Notes: a model not told the origin generated them from the sequence alone. DNA of 64,000 nt from Diadema setosum (GCA_033980235.1 CM067076.1:34682883-34746882), one strand, 5' to 3'. Counted from the first letter of the stretch, positions 32,292 to 43,934 are shown. A program made the numbers and translations.

Positions 32292-33290
32292 TTAAAGTTT
32301 AAAGATAATAAAAAGTTTTGGTACCTCAAAAGCTTCCCTGAATTTCTTTGTCTTGGTTTGTGTTTCAGGTTAAAGTACGTTGTCTGTGAGAATTACTCAC
32401 CCCAAAGTGCTCTCATGTCTTAGTAATCATGCAATAATGGTTTCGTACCAGAGCCGACGCTGTCATGCGTCGATAAATATTGTACAAAACCACTGACTGC
32501 GACCAGCAGCGTGCAGCCCATTGTACGCATAGCTAACTGCGACCAGCAGCCCCATACGCATAGCGTAATGGGGCTTCGCATTATAGCATTCAGGATCATG
32601 ACAGAATTAGTATCGCGGGTAAATGTCAACTTAAAATCCAAAAATTTCTACGATTTGAAGACTTACCAATTAAGTTGAAGTATTGAAAACAGGCTTCGAA
32701 CAACGTTTGGTTCTGCCAATAGTCCCTTTCTGTTCGAATTGATGACTGAATGTGACTCGGTCGAGAGGACCTTGGGAGAGCTACATACACTGGATACCAT
32801 GGCCAGCGCATGCGCACACAAACATCTGGATTCATGGATTTGAAATTTGTGTGCATGTGATGTGTTCGCATGCACTGGCTGTAGTATTCAGTGTACTGTA
32901 TGTAGCTCTCCTGAGGTCCTGTCGACCGAGTCACATTCAGTCATCAATTCGACAGAAAAGGACTATAGGCAGAACCAAACGTTGCCCGAAGCCTGTTTTC
33001 AATACTTCAAGTTAATTGGTAAGTCTTCAAATTGAAGAATTTATGGGATTTTAAGTTGACATTTACCCTGCGATACTACATCTGTCATGATCCTGAATGC
33101 TACAATGCGAAGCCCGATTACGCTATGCGTATGGGGCTGCTGATCGCAGTTAAGACTTGAGAGCACTTTGGGGCGAGTGAGTCTCACAGTGTTAGTTATA
33201 TGAAAGGTACTTTAGCCTGAAACACAAACTAAGACAAGGAAATTCAAGGACACTTTTGAGTTACCAAAACTTTTTATTATCTTTAAAACT
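32292..33290. repeat. 1-kb inverted duplication
   Basis: AGATAATAAAAAGTTTTGGT at about 32302 is matched by its complement near 33280, and GAAAACAGGCTTCGAACAAC (32684) by the complement ending near 33001. The symmetry centre is near 32843. The left arm has about 100 extra bases near 32460-32560. Both arms carry GGTAAGT-type donor sequences pointing away from the centre (GGTAAGT near 33019; ACTTACC near 32662). No TIR of a known family was seen at the outer ends. Confidence 0.8.
32816..32825. promoter_or_regulatory. NRF1-type palindromic site
   Basis: GCGCATGCGC in the context CAGCGCATGCGCACA fits the NRF1 consensus. It is near the centre of the inverted duplication, and the opposite arm has a decayed counterpart (GTTCGCATGCACTGG). 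Function is inference. Confidence 0.35.
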
Positions 33291-33470
33291 ATGAATGACT
33301 CCACTTCTCATACTGGCATCTGGTCTGATCTCATTCCATTTACCCCCCACCCAACCCCCCCCCCCCCCCATACAGTTGATTCAAAGCTGTTAAATGCAAA
33401 TTATAGTGAAACATTATCACTGGTACATTGTAAGTTGCAAATACTGTATTGGGATCATAACAAAACATAA
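33291..33470. other. Spacer with poly-C run
   Basis: A C-rich block at 33342-33369, otherwise no recognised features. Confidence 0.4.
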
Positions 33471-33604
33471 TGTGACCCTCCATCACACAAACCAACAAAA
33501 AGTCGCCAGACATGAATTTTTGGTTGACGGCAGATTCTGAAAGAGCAGCTATAAAATACACTATAAGTCAATGCAAACGGACTTACCTACCCTATCTACA
33601 TATT
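33471..33604 (-). mobile_element. Decayed TGTGACC fragment
   Basis: TGTGACCCTCCATCACACAAA and AGTCGCCAGACATGAATTTT identify the right end. It fades out after about 130 bases. Confidence 0.7.
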
Positions 33605-33639
33605 TCTCAAAGGTTTTCTCTGACAGCATCAGTGTTTTC

Positions 33640-33970
33640 TTTTTGACTCAGCTCATTCTTGGCTAGCGTAGGTTTCTGGTCGATGCTATCAACGGGCTAT
33701 CCGGGCTAAAATTGTCATTCTGATTGATGTATTCTTTTGGTCACCCAGCTCATTCTTGACTAGCCCAGGGTTCTGTCTGACGCTGTCAACGGGCTATCAC
33801 GGGCTGTCTGATCGATGTATTGTCTTTAATAGCCACACAGCTCATTCTCGACTAGCCCAGGGTTCTGGCTGATGCTGTAAAGGGGCTATCCCGGGCTCTT
33901 ATTCTGATCGATGAATTCTTGTGGCCGCCCAGCTCATTCTTGGCTAGTGTTAAGCTTACATTTCTGGCCG
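33640..33970. repeat. Minisatellite, four units of about 95 bp
   Basis: GCTCATTCTTGRCTAGC starts near 33651, 33750, 33840 and 33931, each followed by GGTTCTG, GATGCTGTCAACGGGCTATC and CTGATCGATGTATTCTT. The reading frame is not kept between units, so it is non-coding. Confidence 0.85.
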
Positions 33971-34850
33971 ATGTTGTCAACGGTCTGTCACGGGCTGTCT
34001 CTCTGATCAATGTAGAGTCTACCTTGTTCCCTAACCGCACCAGCGACCCAAACACGTACGTATTGGTTATCGTCCCGGGCGGAGTTACTTGTTCCCTGGT
34101 TTCTGTGCATGTTGGTGTGTCCACTTCCCTGACATATGAATTGAAAGATACAATAGACCTACACCGCGTGAATAAAACAAAGTCATTGTTATAATTCAAT
34201 CAACAGAACGCGGCATTACAGGACGTGACTCCTTACTTAGAACAAGCCTGAAAACATACTGAAGGGATTTTGACCTATAGGCCTACTGGGCTGTAGGCTA
34301 TACATACCTCTATTTGCTCTAACGTTAACACTAATACTAAACACTATCAGTTATAATTTACAGGGCCTAGAATAAATTTCCTTATTGCATGTACCGGTCT
34401 AGGCCTTACCCCGGGGCGCTCCTTGTACACAGTTATATCTATGCGTTCGGCGTTCGCGCTGTGTTTCAGAGTGATAGTAGACTCTATTTTTGATAGGCAT
34501 AAACGTTACATGCAGGCCTAGCTTTAGTAACTTAGCCCGGCCCAGTCGCTGTAAAAACGTGACAGCAATACGCACGGCGTCTATTCGGGCTACCCCATTG
34601 CTATGCCAAATTTCTAATTGTAAAGTGTTAGGCCTAGCATGTTATTGTTAGATCTGGATCTACTGTAGGCCCTACCTGGTAAACATTACACAAGATAGCA
34701 GCTTCGATCAAATTAGATTTAACATTAGGATCTAACCGTTAAAGGTTAATCGCTGACGGAAAACGAAAACTGAGTGATGAATCTAACTTGATTTTGTACC
34801 AACGAATGTCATCTAAAAATGAGATACCACATTAAAACTAAAAATCTTAC
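33971..34850. other. Unassigned, moderately GC-rich stretch
   Basis: Contains several TAGGCCTA-type words and CpG-containing segments near 34410-34600. No exon, RNA or repeat was recognised. It could be intron next to the candidate first exon. Confidence 0.3.
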
Positions 34851-34879
34851 CTATTCTCCTCAATTGTGATGACTGCCAT
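34851..34879 (-). CDS. Possible first coding exon (weak)
   Basis: On minus, GCCATGG is an ideal start context at 34879. It opens ATG GCA GTC ATC ACA ATT GAG GAG AAT AG followed by GTAAGA, a strong donor. This would give MAVITIEEN and a split codon (phase 2). The product is unknown. It could belong to the same minus-strand transcription unit as the spectrin exon 20 kb downstream, but nothing proves it. A start and donor this close can occur by chance. Confidence 0.22.
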
Positions 34880-34999
34880 GGCGAAAAAGGAATTGACAAT
34901 GACACGTTTCCAGTCCGCTTTGACAAAATTAATGTCTAACGTTACCGGTGCCGTTCGTTTATGGGTGTGATGCATAGACGTAGACCTACTGGCTGTGTA

Positions 35000-35688
35000 T
35001 GTGACCGTGCACCTCAAAACGAACATAAAGTCGCGCACGCTGATTTTGCGTGAGGACTGAAAATATACTAGTGAAATGGGTCAACCTAGCCGAGCTTGAC
35101 TTTTTCATATTTTCTGAAAGAGCGGGTCTTCTTTTACATTATGCTAAAATTTGGTATCATAAAACGGGCAGGAAAGTGTGTTTTTTTAGCAGTTTATCTC
35201 GAACGTTTTTGGTAGAATAGTGTGATTAGGTGTGTCTTTAGAATCCTTTTTTTCATTTTTGAAAAACCTTGTCAACACTCATTTTCAACTCTAATAACTT
35301 TTGAAAGGATAGTGCTACTGCTTTAAAAGTTGGCATTAATCATATAATGTGTTAATAAGGCATGCTCAATTTCAGTTTAATCTGATAATCCCTTCATTGT
35401 TGTTACTCTGGTGGTTTACTTCCTGTTTTTTGTCCTATTCATCGCACCGCCAGCATGGTTTCGTAAAGATTAAGCGCTTGAATAGACACTGTACTTCAAA
35501 GCTATTTTTCTCAGTTCACACTTTTCCTGAGTTTGTGCTTTCTTTCCAATATTTAGATGGGTTAGGAGAGTCCATTTGATTTGAGTTATACACCATTTTA
35601 AAGCTTAAAGTATGCTCTTTCAGGATATGGTCTTAACTAACAATTCATGTCTGGCGACTTTTTGTTTGTTTTGAGGTGCAGGGTCACA
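35000..35688 (+). mobile_element. TGTGACC miniature element, full length
   Basis: TA on both sides (34998-34999, 35689-35690). Small deletions near 35278 and 35342 relative to other copies. Confidence 0.9.
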
Positions 35689-35699
35689 TAATATTATGG

Positions 35700-36245
35700 T
35701 CCACCATAAAATATGGTAAAATGAGCTCCACCCCCTCCCACCGCCAAGGGGAGGGGGGGGGGGGGTGGAGAGGAGGAGTTGAAGTTTTAGGTCCCTAAAC
35801 TCTGGAATCTGTAATCTTCTTCTGTTGAACCGAAGAATATGGAACTACGTTATGTGAAGACACTACAGTTACTAAAATATCAGGTTTGATTGTGACGGGT
35901 CCAGGAGTGCGCTGTTAAGAGGTGTGAGGGGGATTTTCCACATTTGCTGCATAGTCTTGTAAAATATATGACGGATTTTTACCAAACTTGGCAGATAGTA
36001 TATTTATGGTGATTCGATCTTAATTTTTTTTAAATTGAATCCCCCTTACCCCCCCCCCCCCCGCCAACGAGGAGGGGGGGGGGGTTGAACCCTCAGAGTC
36101 CCTATTCTCTTGATTTTTTTTTAACTTCTGTCGAACCGAAAAAGTTAGTGCTGTAAAGACATTAATGACCGAAATCTCATGTTTGATTATGGCGGGTCTA
36201 TAGGCGTGCTCTGATCGGGGGTAGGTGAGGGTGAGGGGGAGGGGT
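35700..36245 (+). repeat. Poly-C/G satellite
   Basis: Two units with GACGGATTTTTACCAAACTT, a C/G block (near 36048-36084), TTCTGTCGAACCGAAAAAG and TGATTATGGCGGGTC. Interrupted at 36246 by the TTCGTTATTCC element; satellite words resume after 38528. Confidence 0.85.
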
Positions 36246-36349
36246 GCTGTTCGTTATTCCGAAGGTTCGCTGTTTCGAAGGTACGTTATTCCAAAGGGTC
36301 GTTAATCCGAAATTCCCTATACGAAAAAGGGTTCGTTAATCCGAAAATT

Positions 36350-36890
36350 TGTGGCGTATTCAAGAGTGGAGAACAGCAACATGGTCAAATAGAATCTGTA
36401 CAAATTATAGAATGTTTAAGGATAGCTTGATGTTAGAGAAGTATTTACAGGTCTTGTGTAAAAAAGATTATATTACGTTAAGTAAATTCAGATGTAGATC
36501 TAATGGATTACCCGTTAATAAGGGCAGGTTTGATGCAAGCTTGACAGATGAATTGCATTGTACTATCTGTTCATCCGAAAATATAGGGGATGAATTTCAT
36601 TGTATTTTTGTTTGTCCGTCTTTCAACAAAGAGAGATTATTGTATTTACCAAGTAGCTTGACAGCCAGTAGACCAAGTGCATTACATATGGCCAAATTAT
36701 TCAATTCAGCTAATGCTTGCCATTTGAAAAAACTAGCCAAATTTGTCAGAATTATTATGTTGTAGTTCTCTTCAATACCAAAGAAGAAAGACAGTATTTT
36801 TGTAGAAAGTAAAGTAGATATGAATGTTTGTACATGTAGTGGTAGAGTAGTTAAACGTCTTTTACGCCTTGTTTTGTAAACATACATAAA
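36350..36890 (+). pseudogene. LINE ORF2 C-terminal fragment with Cys/His motif
   Basis: The frame reads YITLSKFRCRSNGLPVNKGR, then LHCTICSSENIGDEFHCIFV and CPSFNKERLLYLPSSL. The C-x2-C ... H-x4-C pattern after a KFR-R---LP-NKGR motif is the zinc-knuckle tail of some non-LTR retrotransposon polyproteins. A stop follows at 36763. Upstream RT is absent. An alternative is a captured fragment moved by the surrounding element. Confidence 0.7.
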
Positions 36891-36966
36891 CCTTGATTCA
36901 TATCTGTTATTTTCACATGTACATGTACATTATCACTTATATTTTTGTATCAATATATTGTAAATA

Positions 36967-37659
36967 TGTGACCGTGCACCTCAAAAGGAACATAAAGTCG
37001 CACACACTGATTTTGCATGAGGACTGAAAATAAGTGAAATGGGTCAACCTAGCCGAACTTGATTTTTCATATTTTCTGAAAGAACGGGTGTTCTTTTACA
37101 TTATGCTAAAATTTGGTATCATAAAACGGACAGGAAAGTGTGTTTTTTAGCAGCTTATCTCGAACATTTTTGGTAGAATAATGTAATTAGGTGTGTCTTT
37201 AGAATCCCTTTTTCATTTCTGAAAAACCTTGTCCACACTCTTCACTTTCAACTACAATAACTTTTGAAGAAATTGTGCTACTGCTTTGAAAGTTGGCATT
37301 GATTATGGACAGAATGTGTTAATGAGGCATACTTAATTTCAGTTTGATCTGGTAATCCCTTCATTGTTGTTACTCTGGTGGTTTGCTTCCTGTTTTTTGT
37401 CCCATTCATCTCACAGCCAGCACGGTTTGGTAAAGATTAAGCGCTTGAATAGACACTGTACTTCAGAGCCTCTTTTCTCAGTTCACACTTTTCCTAAGTT
37501 TGTGCTTTCTTTCCAACATTTAGATAGGTTAGGAGAGTCCATTTGATTTGAGCTATACATCATTTTAAAGCTTAAAATCTGCTCTTTCAGAATATGGTGA
37601 GTGGTAATTAAAAATTCCTCTCTGGCGACTTTTTGTTTGTTTTGAGGTGCAGGGTCACA
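36967..37659 (+). mobile_element. TGTGACC element, left of a back-to-back pair
   Basis: TA at 36965-36966. Its right end meets the next copy through a single TA (37660-37661). Confidence 0.9.
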
Positions 37660-37661
37660 TA

Positions 37662-38352
37662 TGTGACCCTGCACCTCAAAACAAACAAAAAGTCGCCAGA
37701 CATGAATTTTTAGTTAGGACCATATTCTGAAAGAGCAGACTTTAAGCTTTAAAATGATGTATAACTCAAATCAAATGGACTCTCCTAACCTATCTAAATA
37801 TTGGAAAGAAAGCACAAACTCAGGAAAAGTGTGAACTGAGAAAAGAGGCTCTGATGTACAGTGTCTATTCAAGCGCTTAATCTTTACCAAACCGTGCTGG
37901 CTGTGCGATGAATGGGACAAAAAACAGGAAGTAAACCACCAAGGTAGCAACAATGAAGGGATTGTCAAATTAAATTGAAATTAAACAGGCCTCATTAACA
38001 CATTCTGTCCATAATTACTGCCAACTTTCAAAGCAGTAGCACTATCCTTTCAAAAGTTATTAGAGTTGAAAGTGAAGAGTGTGGACAAGGTTTTTCAGAA
38101 ATGAAAAAGGGATTCTAAAGACAAACCTAATCACACTATTCTACCAAAAATATTTGAGATAAACTGCTAAAAAAACACACTTTCCTGCCTGTTTTATGAT
38201 ACCAAATTTTAGCATAATGTAAAAGAAGACCCGCTCGTTTAGAAAATATGAAAAAGTCAAGTTCGGCAATGTTGACCCATTTCGCTTATTTCCAGTTCTC
38301 ACGCAAAATCAGTGTGTGCGACTTTATGTTCGTTTTGAGGTGCACGGTCACA
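37662..38352 (-). mobile_element. TGTGACC element, right of a back-to-back pair
   Basis: Inverted copy sharing one TA with its neighbour; TA follows at 38353-38354. The pair forms a palindrome of nearly 1.4 kb. Confidence 0.9.
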
Positions 38353-38528
38353 TATGTTTGTACTCTCATACCCCGAGAGGGGGTCGATAGAGTCAATTAA
38401 ATCTTACAAATCAAATCTTACAGCGGGTTAATCCGTAAATGAAATTCGGAACAATAAACCTTCGGAATAACGAATCTTAGGAATAAAGAGCCTTCGGAAT
38501 AACGAACCTTCGGAATAACGAGCTGTAA

Positions 38529-40745
38529 CCAGGGGGAGGAGGGGGATTTTCAAAATTTTCTCCATCTTCTTGAAAAATCTATGACGAAACTTGGCCATAG
38601 CATCTTTATGTTGATAGTACTGTGAATACAGTTAATGCATGATGTAGGCTCAAGTTTACAATGACAGATGAAGGGACGCCCAAAAAGGTGAGTGGGTAGG
38701 AAGGAGGCTTAATTTTCATTTTTTGTCTTTTTCCTGAAAACTCAGGACGCATCCCTCGGATAATAGAATTATATATCAGCTTTAAAAGAAAAAAATAAAC
38801 TTCCATACAAAAATGATGGAGCTAATAGAGTGCTGGTGCCTGTTATGGTAAGTAAATTCATGAATATTAATGTCAAGTGCGGCGGAGGCGGATTTGTCAC
38901 ATATTCAACTTCTTCTTGAAACCCTTAATAGATATTTGCCATAACGTAGCGTAGCGTATTTATTTGGTGATAAGACCTCAATTTGTCTAAATGAGCACTG
39001 CCCCAACTCTTAAGTGGGAGGAGATGGAGCCCCCCCCCCCTACCTCATCTCCGCCCCTTGAACTTGAAAGGGACCAACACGAGGGGGGTGGGGTCGTTCG
39101 GGTGGAATTCATAACTTATTGAAAACCCTATACATATGAAAAAAAAAACCCGGAATGCATACTTTTTAAAGAAATTTTCTGTACAACCAAGAGTAATAGA
39201 ACACAATCTTATCACATTTTCAGAAGGTAGATCTATACTTTGATGAAATTTCACTTCTGCTTACTAAATGACGTGGGGGCTACCCTGGTCTTATCCCTAG
39301 CTTTGGGGAAGGGGAACAACTTGGACTTGTTGCCCCTTCGAACAAAGTGGGATTCTATTACCCAAGAGATGCTACCTCCCACGTTCGGTGGAAATCCGTC
39401 AAAGATTTCTCAAGAGGATGCAGAATATGTGAAAATCCCCCCTCCTCCCCCTCAACCCCCCACCCCCCCCCCCCTCCGATAAAGACACCCCTCGATCCGC
39501 CACAATCAAACGTGAAATAAAATTTCAGCCATTAATGTCTTCATAGCACTAACTAAGCTCTCTTTTCCGGTTTGACAGAAGAAGATAAAAATTGATTTTA
39601 GGGACGCCGAGGCTTCAACCCCCCCCCCCCCCCCCTTAAGCAGTGTGTGTGTGTGGGAGGGGGGCTCATTTTAACAAATTAAGTGCGTATCACCGTAAAG
39701 AGGCAATCTGCCAATTTTGGTGAAAATCTGTCGTAGATTTTCCAAGAAGATGCTGAAAATGTGGAAATTTCCTCTCTTTGCCCTCACCCCCTAGATCTGG
39801 AGACCCCTTGATCCGCGCCATAACCAAACATGAAATTTCATTCATTAACGCTGTGTCTTCATTAGTTATATCTTTATCGGTTTGACAGAAGAAGATTAAA
39901 TTCCAGAGTTTAGGGACGTTGAAGCTTCAACCCCCCCCCCCCCCCCCTTCGGCGGTGGGGGAAGGGGGGGGGCTCATTTGAACAAATTAAGATCATAATT
40001 ATTACCATAATCTTGCTATCTGTCAAGTTTGGGGAAAATCCCTCATAGATATTTCAAGAAGATGCTAAAATCACCCGCCACCCATCACCCCCCCCCCCCC
40101 GATCTGGGCATCCCTTGATCCGCCATAATCAAACATCAAATCAAAATTTCTTTCATTAATCACGTTAATGTCTTCATAGCACTAACTTAGCTCTATCTTT
40201 TTCGGTTTGACAGAGGAAGATTTAAAAAAATGATTCCAGATTTTTTTGGATGTTAAAAGTGAATTAAAAGTGACTGTTTTTCACAAGTTGGGTGAAAATC
40301 CGTCCTAGATTTTTCGAGCATGTGCTGAAAGTGTGGAAAATCCCCCTCCTCCCCCTCACCCCCGATCAGGGCACCCCTGGGTCCGCCATAATCAAACATG
40401 AAATTTTAGTCATTAATGTCTTCATAGCACTAACTTAGCTCTTTCTTTTTCGGTTCGACAGATGAAGGAAAAAAAAAATCAAGCGTTTATACATGGTATA
40501 GGGACTCTGAGGCTTCAACTCCTCCCCCCCCCCCCCTCCTTAGGACTGGTGTGGGGGGGGGGGGCTCATTTTGACAAATTACGATCATATCACCATTAAG
40601 ATGTGATCTGCCGAATCTGGTGAAAAATCGTGGGGTTTGCAAGAAAATGCTGAAAATGTAATGAAAAAATAGAAATGTCGCTATGGCGACTGATGCCTCC
40701 GCCATAATGCATGATTTTCCCAATAGGTGTATAGTACAATGTCTT
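38529..40745 (-). repeat. Poly-C/G satellite, several units, mostly inverted
   Basis: CCGCCATAATCAAACATGAA or variants near 39497, 39830, 40122 and 40384, each followed by TTCATAGCACTAACTTAGCTC, GGTTTGACAGAAGAAGAT, a poly-C block and GGTGAAAATCCGTC. Unit length is about 290-350 bp. A short plus-oriented part lies at 38529-38620. C runs of 10-19 bases recur in every unit. Confidence 0.85.
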
Positions 40746-41029
40746 CACAATGTGTGACGACAGTTTCACATAAGTGGCAAAATATTGAAATGACAGGTTT
40801 GTCAGAAATATCTTGAATGTTCACTTTCCTTGAACTGGGTTTGCTATAATTGTCTAAGAGTGCAGGTACACATATTTAGGGAATTGAGATTTTTTACTTG
40901 ACTTCCGACGGACCCTTTTATAAGTTTATGCATTGAGTAATGTCTAAGGTATGGAAAAAGAATGTAATAAGAGTACAAAATAATATATATATATATTTTT
41001 TTTTTTGGGGGGGGGCATTGAAACCTGGC

Positions 41030-41790
41030 TCTTCACCCTTAACCTTTGACCTTTGACCTTCTGGCTGGAAATTTCCAGGAGAATCTCCATTAGGTAATGC
41101 ACGTATTAAGTTTTAAAACTAATAATGCAAGCATTGCATATACTAGTATCTGAGGGAAATAATAACATTTTGAGGAGTTGACCTTGACCTTTGAACCCCT
41201 GACTATTGACCCACGACCCCTAAATTCCTTAGATAATACCTGCCAGTCAGTAAATGCGTATGCACCAAGTTCAATGAAGATACATTGAACCATTTGCGAG
41301 AAAAGTGATATTGCAACATTTTCACCTCACCTTTGACTTTTTGACCTTTGACCTTATGACATGAAACTATCTTTGGAGAATCTTTACACAGTAGATCATG
41401 TCTACACTAAGTTTCAAGAAAATAACTTTGGGCATTGCATAGATATGGGGGAAATAGCAACATTTTTAGCATAAGTAATTGCCCCATCATACATCATCCT
41501 CCGACAAAGTTTGGTGAAATTTGCTCGATCCAGTCTTGAGTTATCGCGTAAACGGATATAATTTCATGATTTGACCTTGACCTTTGACCTCTGACCTTAA
41601 ACCGATTTCATCCAAAATCTTATCAAATAATTGCCTTATCATACTTTATACTTGGACCAAGTTTGGTAAAATTCCAGTCAATATCACCCAAGTTATCGCG
41701 TAAACGAAAGCGGACGGACGTACGTACGGACGGACGGACAACCCGAAAACATAATGCCTCCGGCACCACTTCGTGGCGGAGGCATAAAAA
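41030..41790. repeat. TGACCTTTGACCT repeat family
   Basis: Diverged tandem units with TTTGACCTTTGACCTT, GAAACTATCTTTGGAGAATC, ACCAAGTTTGGTAAAATTCC and AGTTATCGCGTAAACG, ending in a GGACGGACG run and GGCACCACTTCGTGGCGGAG. Perfect or near-perfect direct repeats of AGGTCA-type half sites, spaced by one base (DR1), occur at 41047-41059, 41185-41197, 41342-41354 and 41578-41590. Confidence 0.75.
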
Positions 41791-41894
41791 GACAGATGGT
41801 CGCTAAGACAGGTGGTAAAGATGGTAATGGTTCGTGCGCAGCTTTGATTGAGAGTTTCTCTTCCATCTCTACATAATATAGGTGAAATGAACGG

Positions 41895-42077
41895 TTTGCA
41901 CATTTCCCGGCGACGTTTTGCACATTTCCCGGCAAAATTGAACATTTGCACATTTCCCGGCGTCACGTTTCACATTTCCCGTTGATGAAACTTAGAGATT
42001 TGCACATTTCCCGGCAAGACGTTTGCACATTTCCCGGCGTTTGCACATTTCCCGGCGTTTGCACATTTCCCGGCTCC
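41895..42077. repeat. Short tandem repeat of GCACATTTCCCGGC
   Basis: About nine copies of TTTGCACATTTCCCGGC at 18-30 bp spacing; the last three are perfect 19-bp units. Confidence 0.9.
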
Positions 42078-42533
42078 ACAGGAGATACCACACACGGTCT
42101 TCACATCCATCAAGTATTGTAGTAACCCGCGCTAAGATGGTTTTAACAATTTACACAAATCGAAAACTACACTAAGTGCACATAGTCGTTGCAGGGTGAT
42201 AACACGAAAAATAGACAAAATACACAGTCCCCCCCCCAACACTCACTTACGGACACAAGCACAAGCACCCACAACAAAAACAACAAGGTTGTCAACATCA
42301 AAAGCAAAAACAAAACGAAAACTGGCATCATTCAGAACGTGTTGAATTCGAGTATCAAGATACAGTTGTGACTTGTATCTTGAGAAGAACGTATAACCAT
42401 TTTTTTTTTCTTTTCAAATCATGTTCATGATATATCAATTATCAAATCTGTATTTGATAGTAACATCCAGTATCAAAACGTATCCCTCTGTGACTGAAAA
42501 AACAGCCATCTGCAGTGTGGACATATTAATATA
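42078..42533. other. Unassigned spacer
   Basis: Contains a CACAAGCACAAG-type stretch and AT-rich sequence. No recognised features. Confidence 0.35.
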
Positions 42534-42768
42534 TGTGACTCTGCACCTCAAAACAAACAAAAAGTCGCCAGACATGAATTTTTAGGTAAGACCATATTCT
42601 GAAAGAGCAGACTTTAAGCTTTAAAATGATGTATAACTCAAATCAAATGGACTCCCCTAACCTATCTAAATATTGGAAAGAAAACACAAACTCAGGAAAA
42701 GTGCGAACTTAGAAAAGAGGCTCTGAAGTACAGTGTCTATTCAAGCGCTTAATCTTTACCAAACCGTG
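42534..42768 (-). mobile_element. TGTGACC element, truncated
   Basis: The right end (TGTGACTCTGCACC) and 235 bases are normal; it breaks off after AATCTTTACCAAACCGTG. Confidence 0.85.
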
Positions 42769-42959
42769 ATGAAAGGAAAGATTAATAATCTCCACTCTGA
42801 GGGAAAACGAGCGCAAATCGCGGTGAGCAAAATTCACCGTGTGTGTTTTAACACACCAATGTCGAAGCGGTTTTGTCGGTTCCCATAGACTTTAAACGTG
42901 AAGGCGATTCTCTTGGCAATGAGCCAAGTTCGGCGAGCTCGCTCGGTTCTCCCGTTTTA
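42769..42959. other. Unassigned sequence before the GGCGGCC arm
   Basis: Contains TTCACCGTGTGTGTTTTAAC and a CGGCGAGCTCGCTCGG palindrome-rich part. No gene recognised. Confidence 0.35.
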
Positions 42960-43934
42960 TCCTCTATTAGTCCAGCGGATATAGTAAAATTCATGCACTT
43001 TATGGTAAAAGCACCATACTTGGTACACATGTACATGATGCCAATATAAGTCATTTCTGATATGGAATCCACTCTGATTCTCCCTTTGGCGGCCGTGGCG
43101 GCCATTTTTCAAAATGGCCGCCATGTGATATAGCAATGCTGTGTATTTGGGAAACTATAAGTCCAATTGTCGTGATTCCAAAGTATAGGTTTTGAGGGTC
43201 AAGGATTCCAATAAGATAATTTCTGAGAGGATGAAACCATGGCAACGTACTTATTGGCGGCCATTTTAAAAAGATATGGCCACCATGTTAGATAAAAACA
43301 TATCCTTAAAACGTATGGACAGAGGGTCATGACTCTGGTACCAGTTATATGTTTTTTTGGGTCAAGGATTCCCAAAATTCAACTGTAAGTGAATATGAAT
43401 CGCTTCATCCTACGTTTTGGCTGCCATTTTAATGAATATGGTTGCCATACAACAGAAAGTGAATATTGTATATCTTCGAACTAAAAAGATATATAATCAC
43501 GATTCAAGTATAAAAGTATAGTTTTGGGGTGAAGGTTTTCAATTTCATGATGTTTTAGCAAAGTGAATAGGTTCATCACATCCTTTGTTTTGGCGGCCAA
43601 TTATATAGTGCATGAGTGTTATGAAAGCGGGATGCCCATTGTGGATTGATTCTGGTTTAAACGTTTGTTTTAGAGTTCAACAATTACTTGTTCACTCATT
43701 TTCAGTATTCTAATGTGGAACATCTGGGCATATTTAACTTTGGAAGCATTTTGGAAAATATGCTCAACTTTCTTTATAGGATTTATGTGGGTACAGTATG
43801 TGAAAAACATGATCTTCACAATTTCATGTCTAAAGTACATATTTCTCAAGATTATACAGTTTCTAGAAATATAGACTCTCGCTTTCTCTGGTCCCTGGAC
43901 CATGGAATGAAAATCATAGTTTCCAACCAATATA

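Larger units (their letters stand above)
36246..38528. mobile_element. TTCGTTATTCC-arm element inserted in the satellite
   Basis: The left arm GTTCGTTATTCCGAAGGTTC (36249) and right arm CGAACCTTCGGAATAACGAG (38502-38521) are inverted copies built of CGTTATTCCGAAGG words at 16-17 bp spacing. Between them lie a LINE fragment and two TGTGACC elements. Satellite sequence flanks both sides. Exact ends uncertain. Confidence 0.65.

Noticed and set aside
33852..34199. A 115-residue minus-strand frame
   Set aside because: It overlaps the 95-bp minisatellite, whose unit length does not keep the frame.
41895..42077. A CRISPR-like pattern of short repeats
   Set aside because: Spacing is too short and irregular, spacers are not unique, and the context is eukaryotic.
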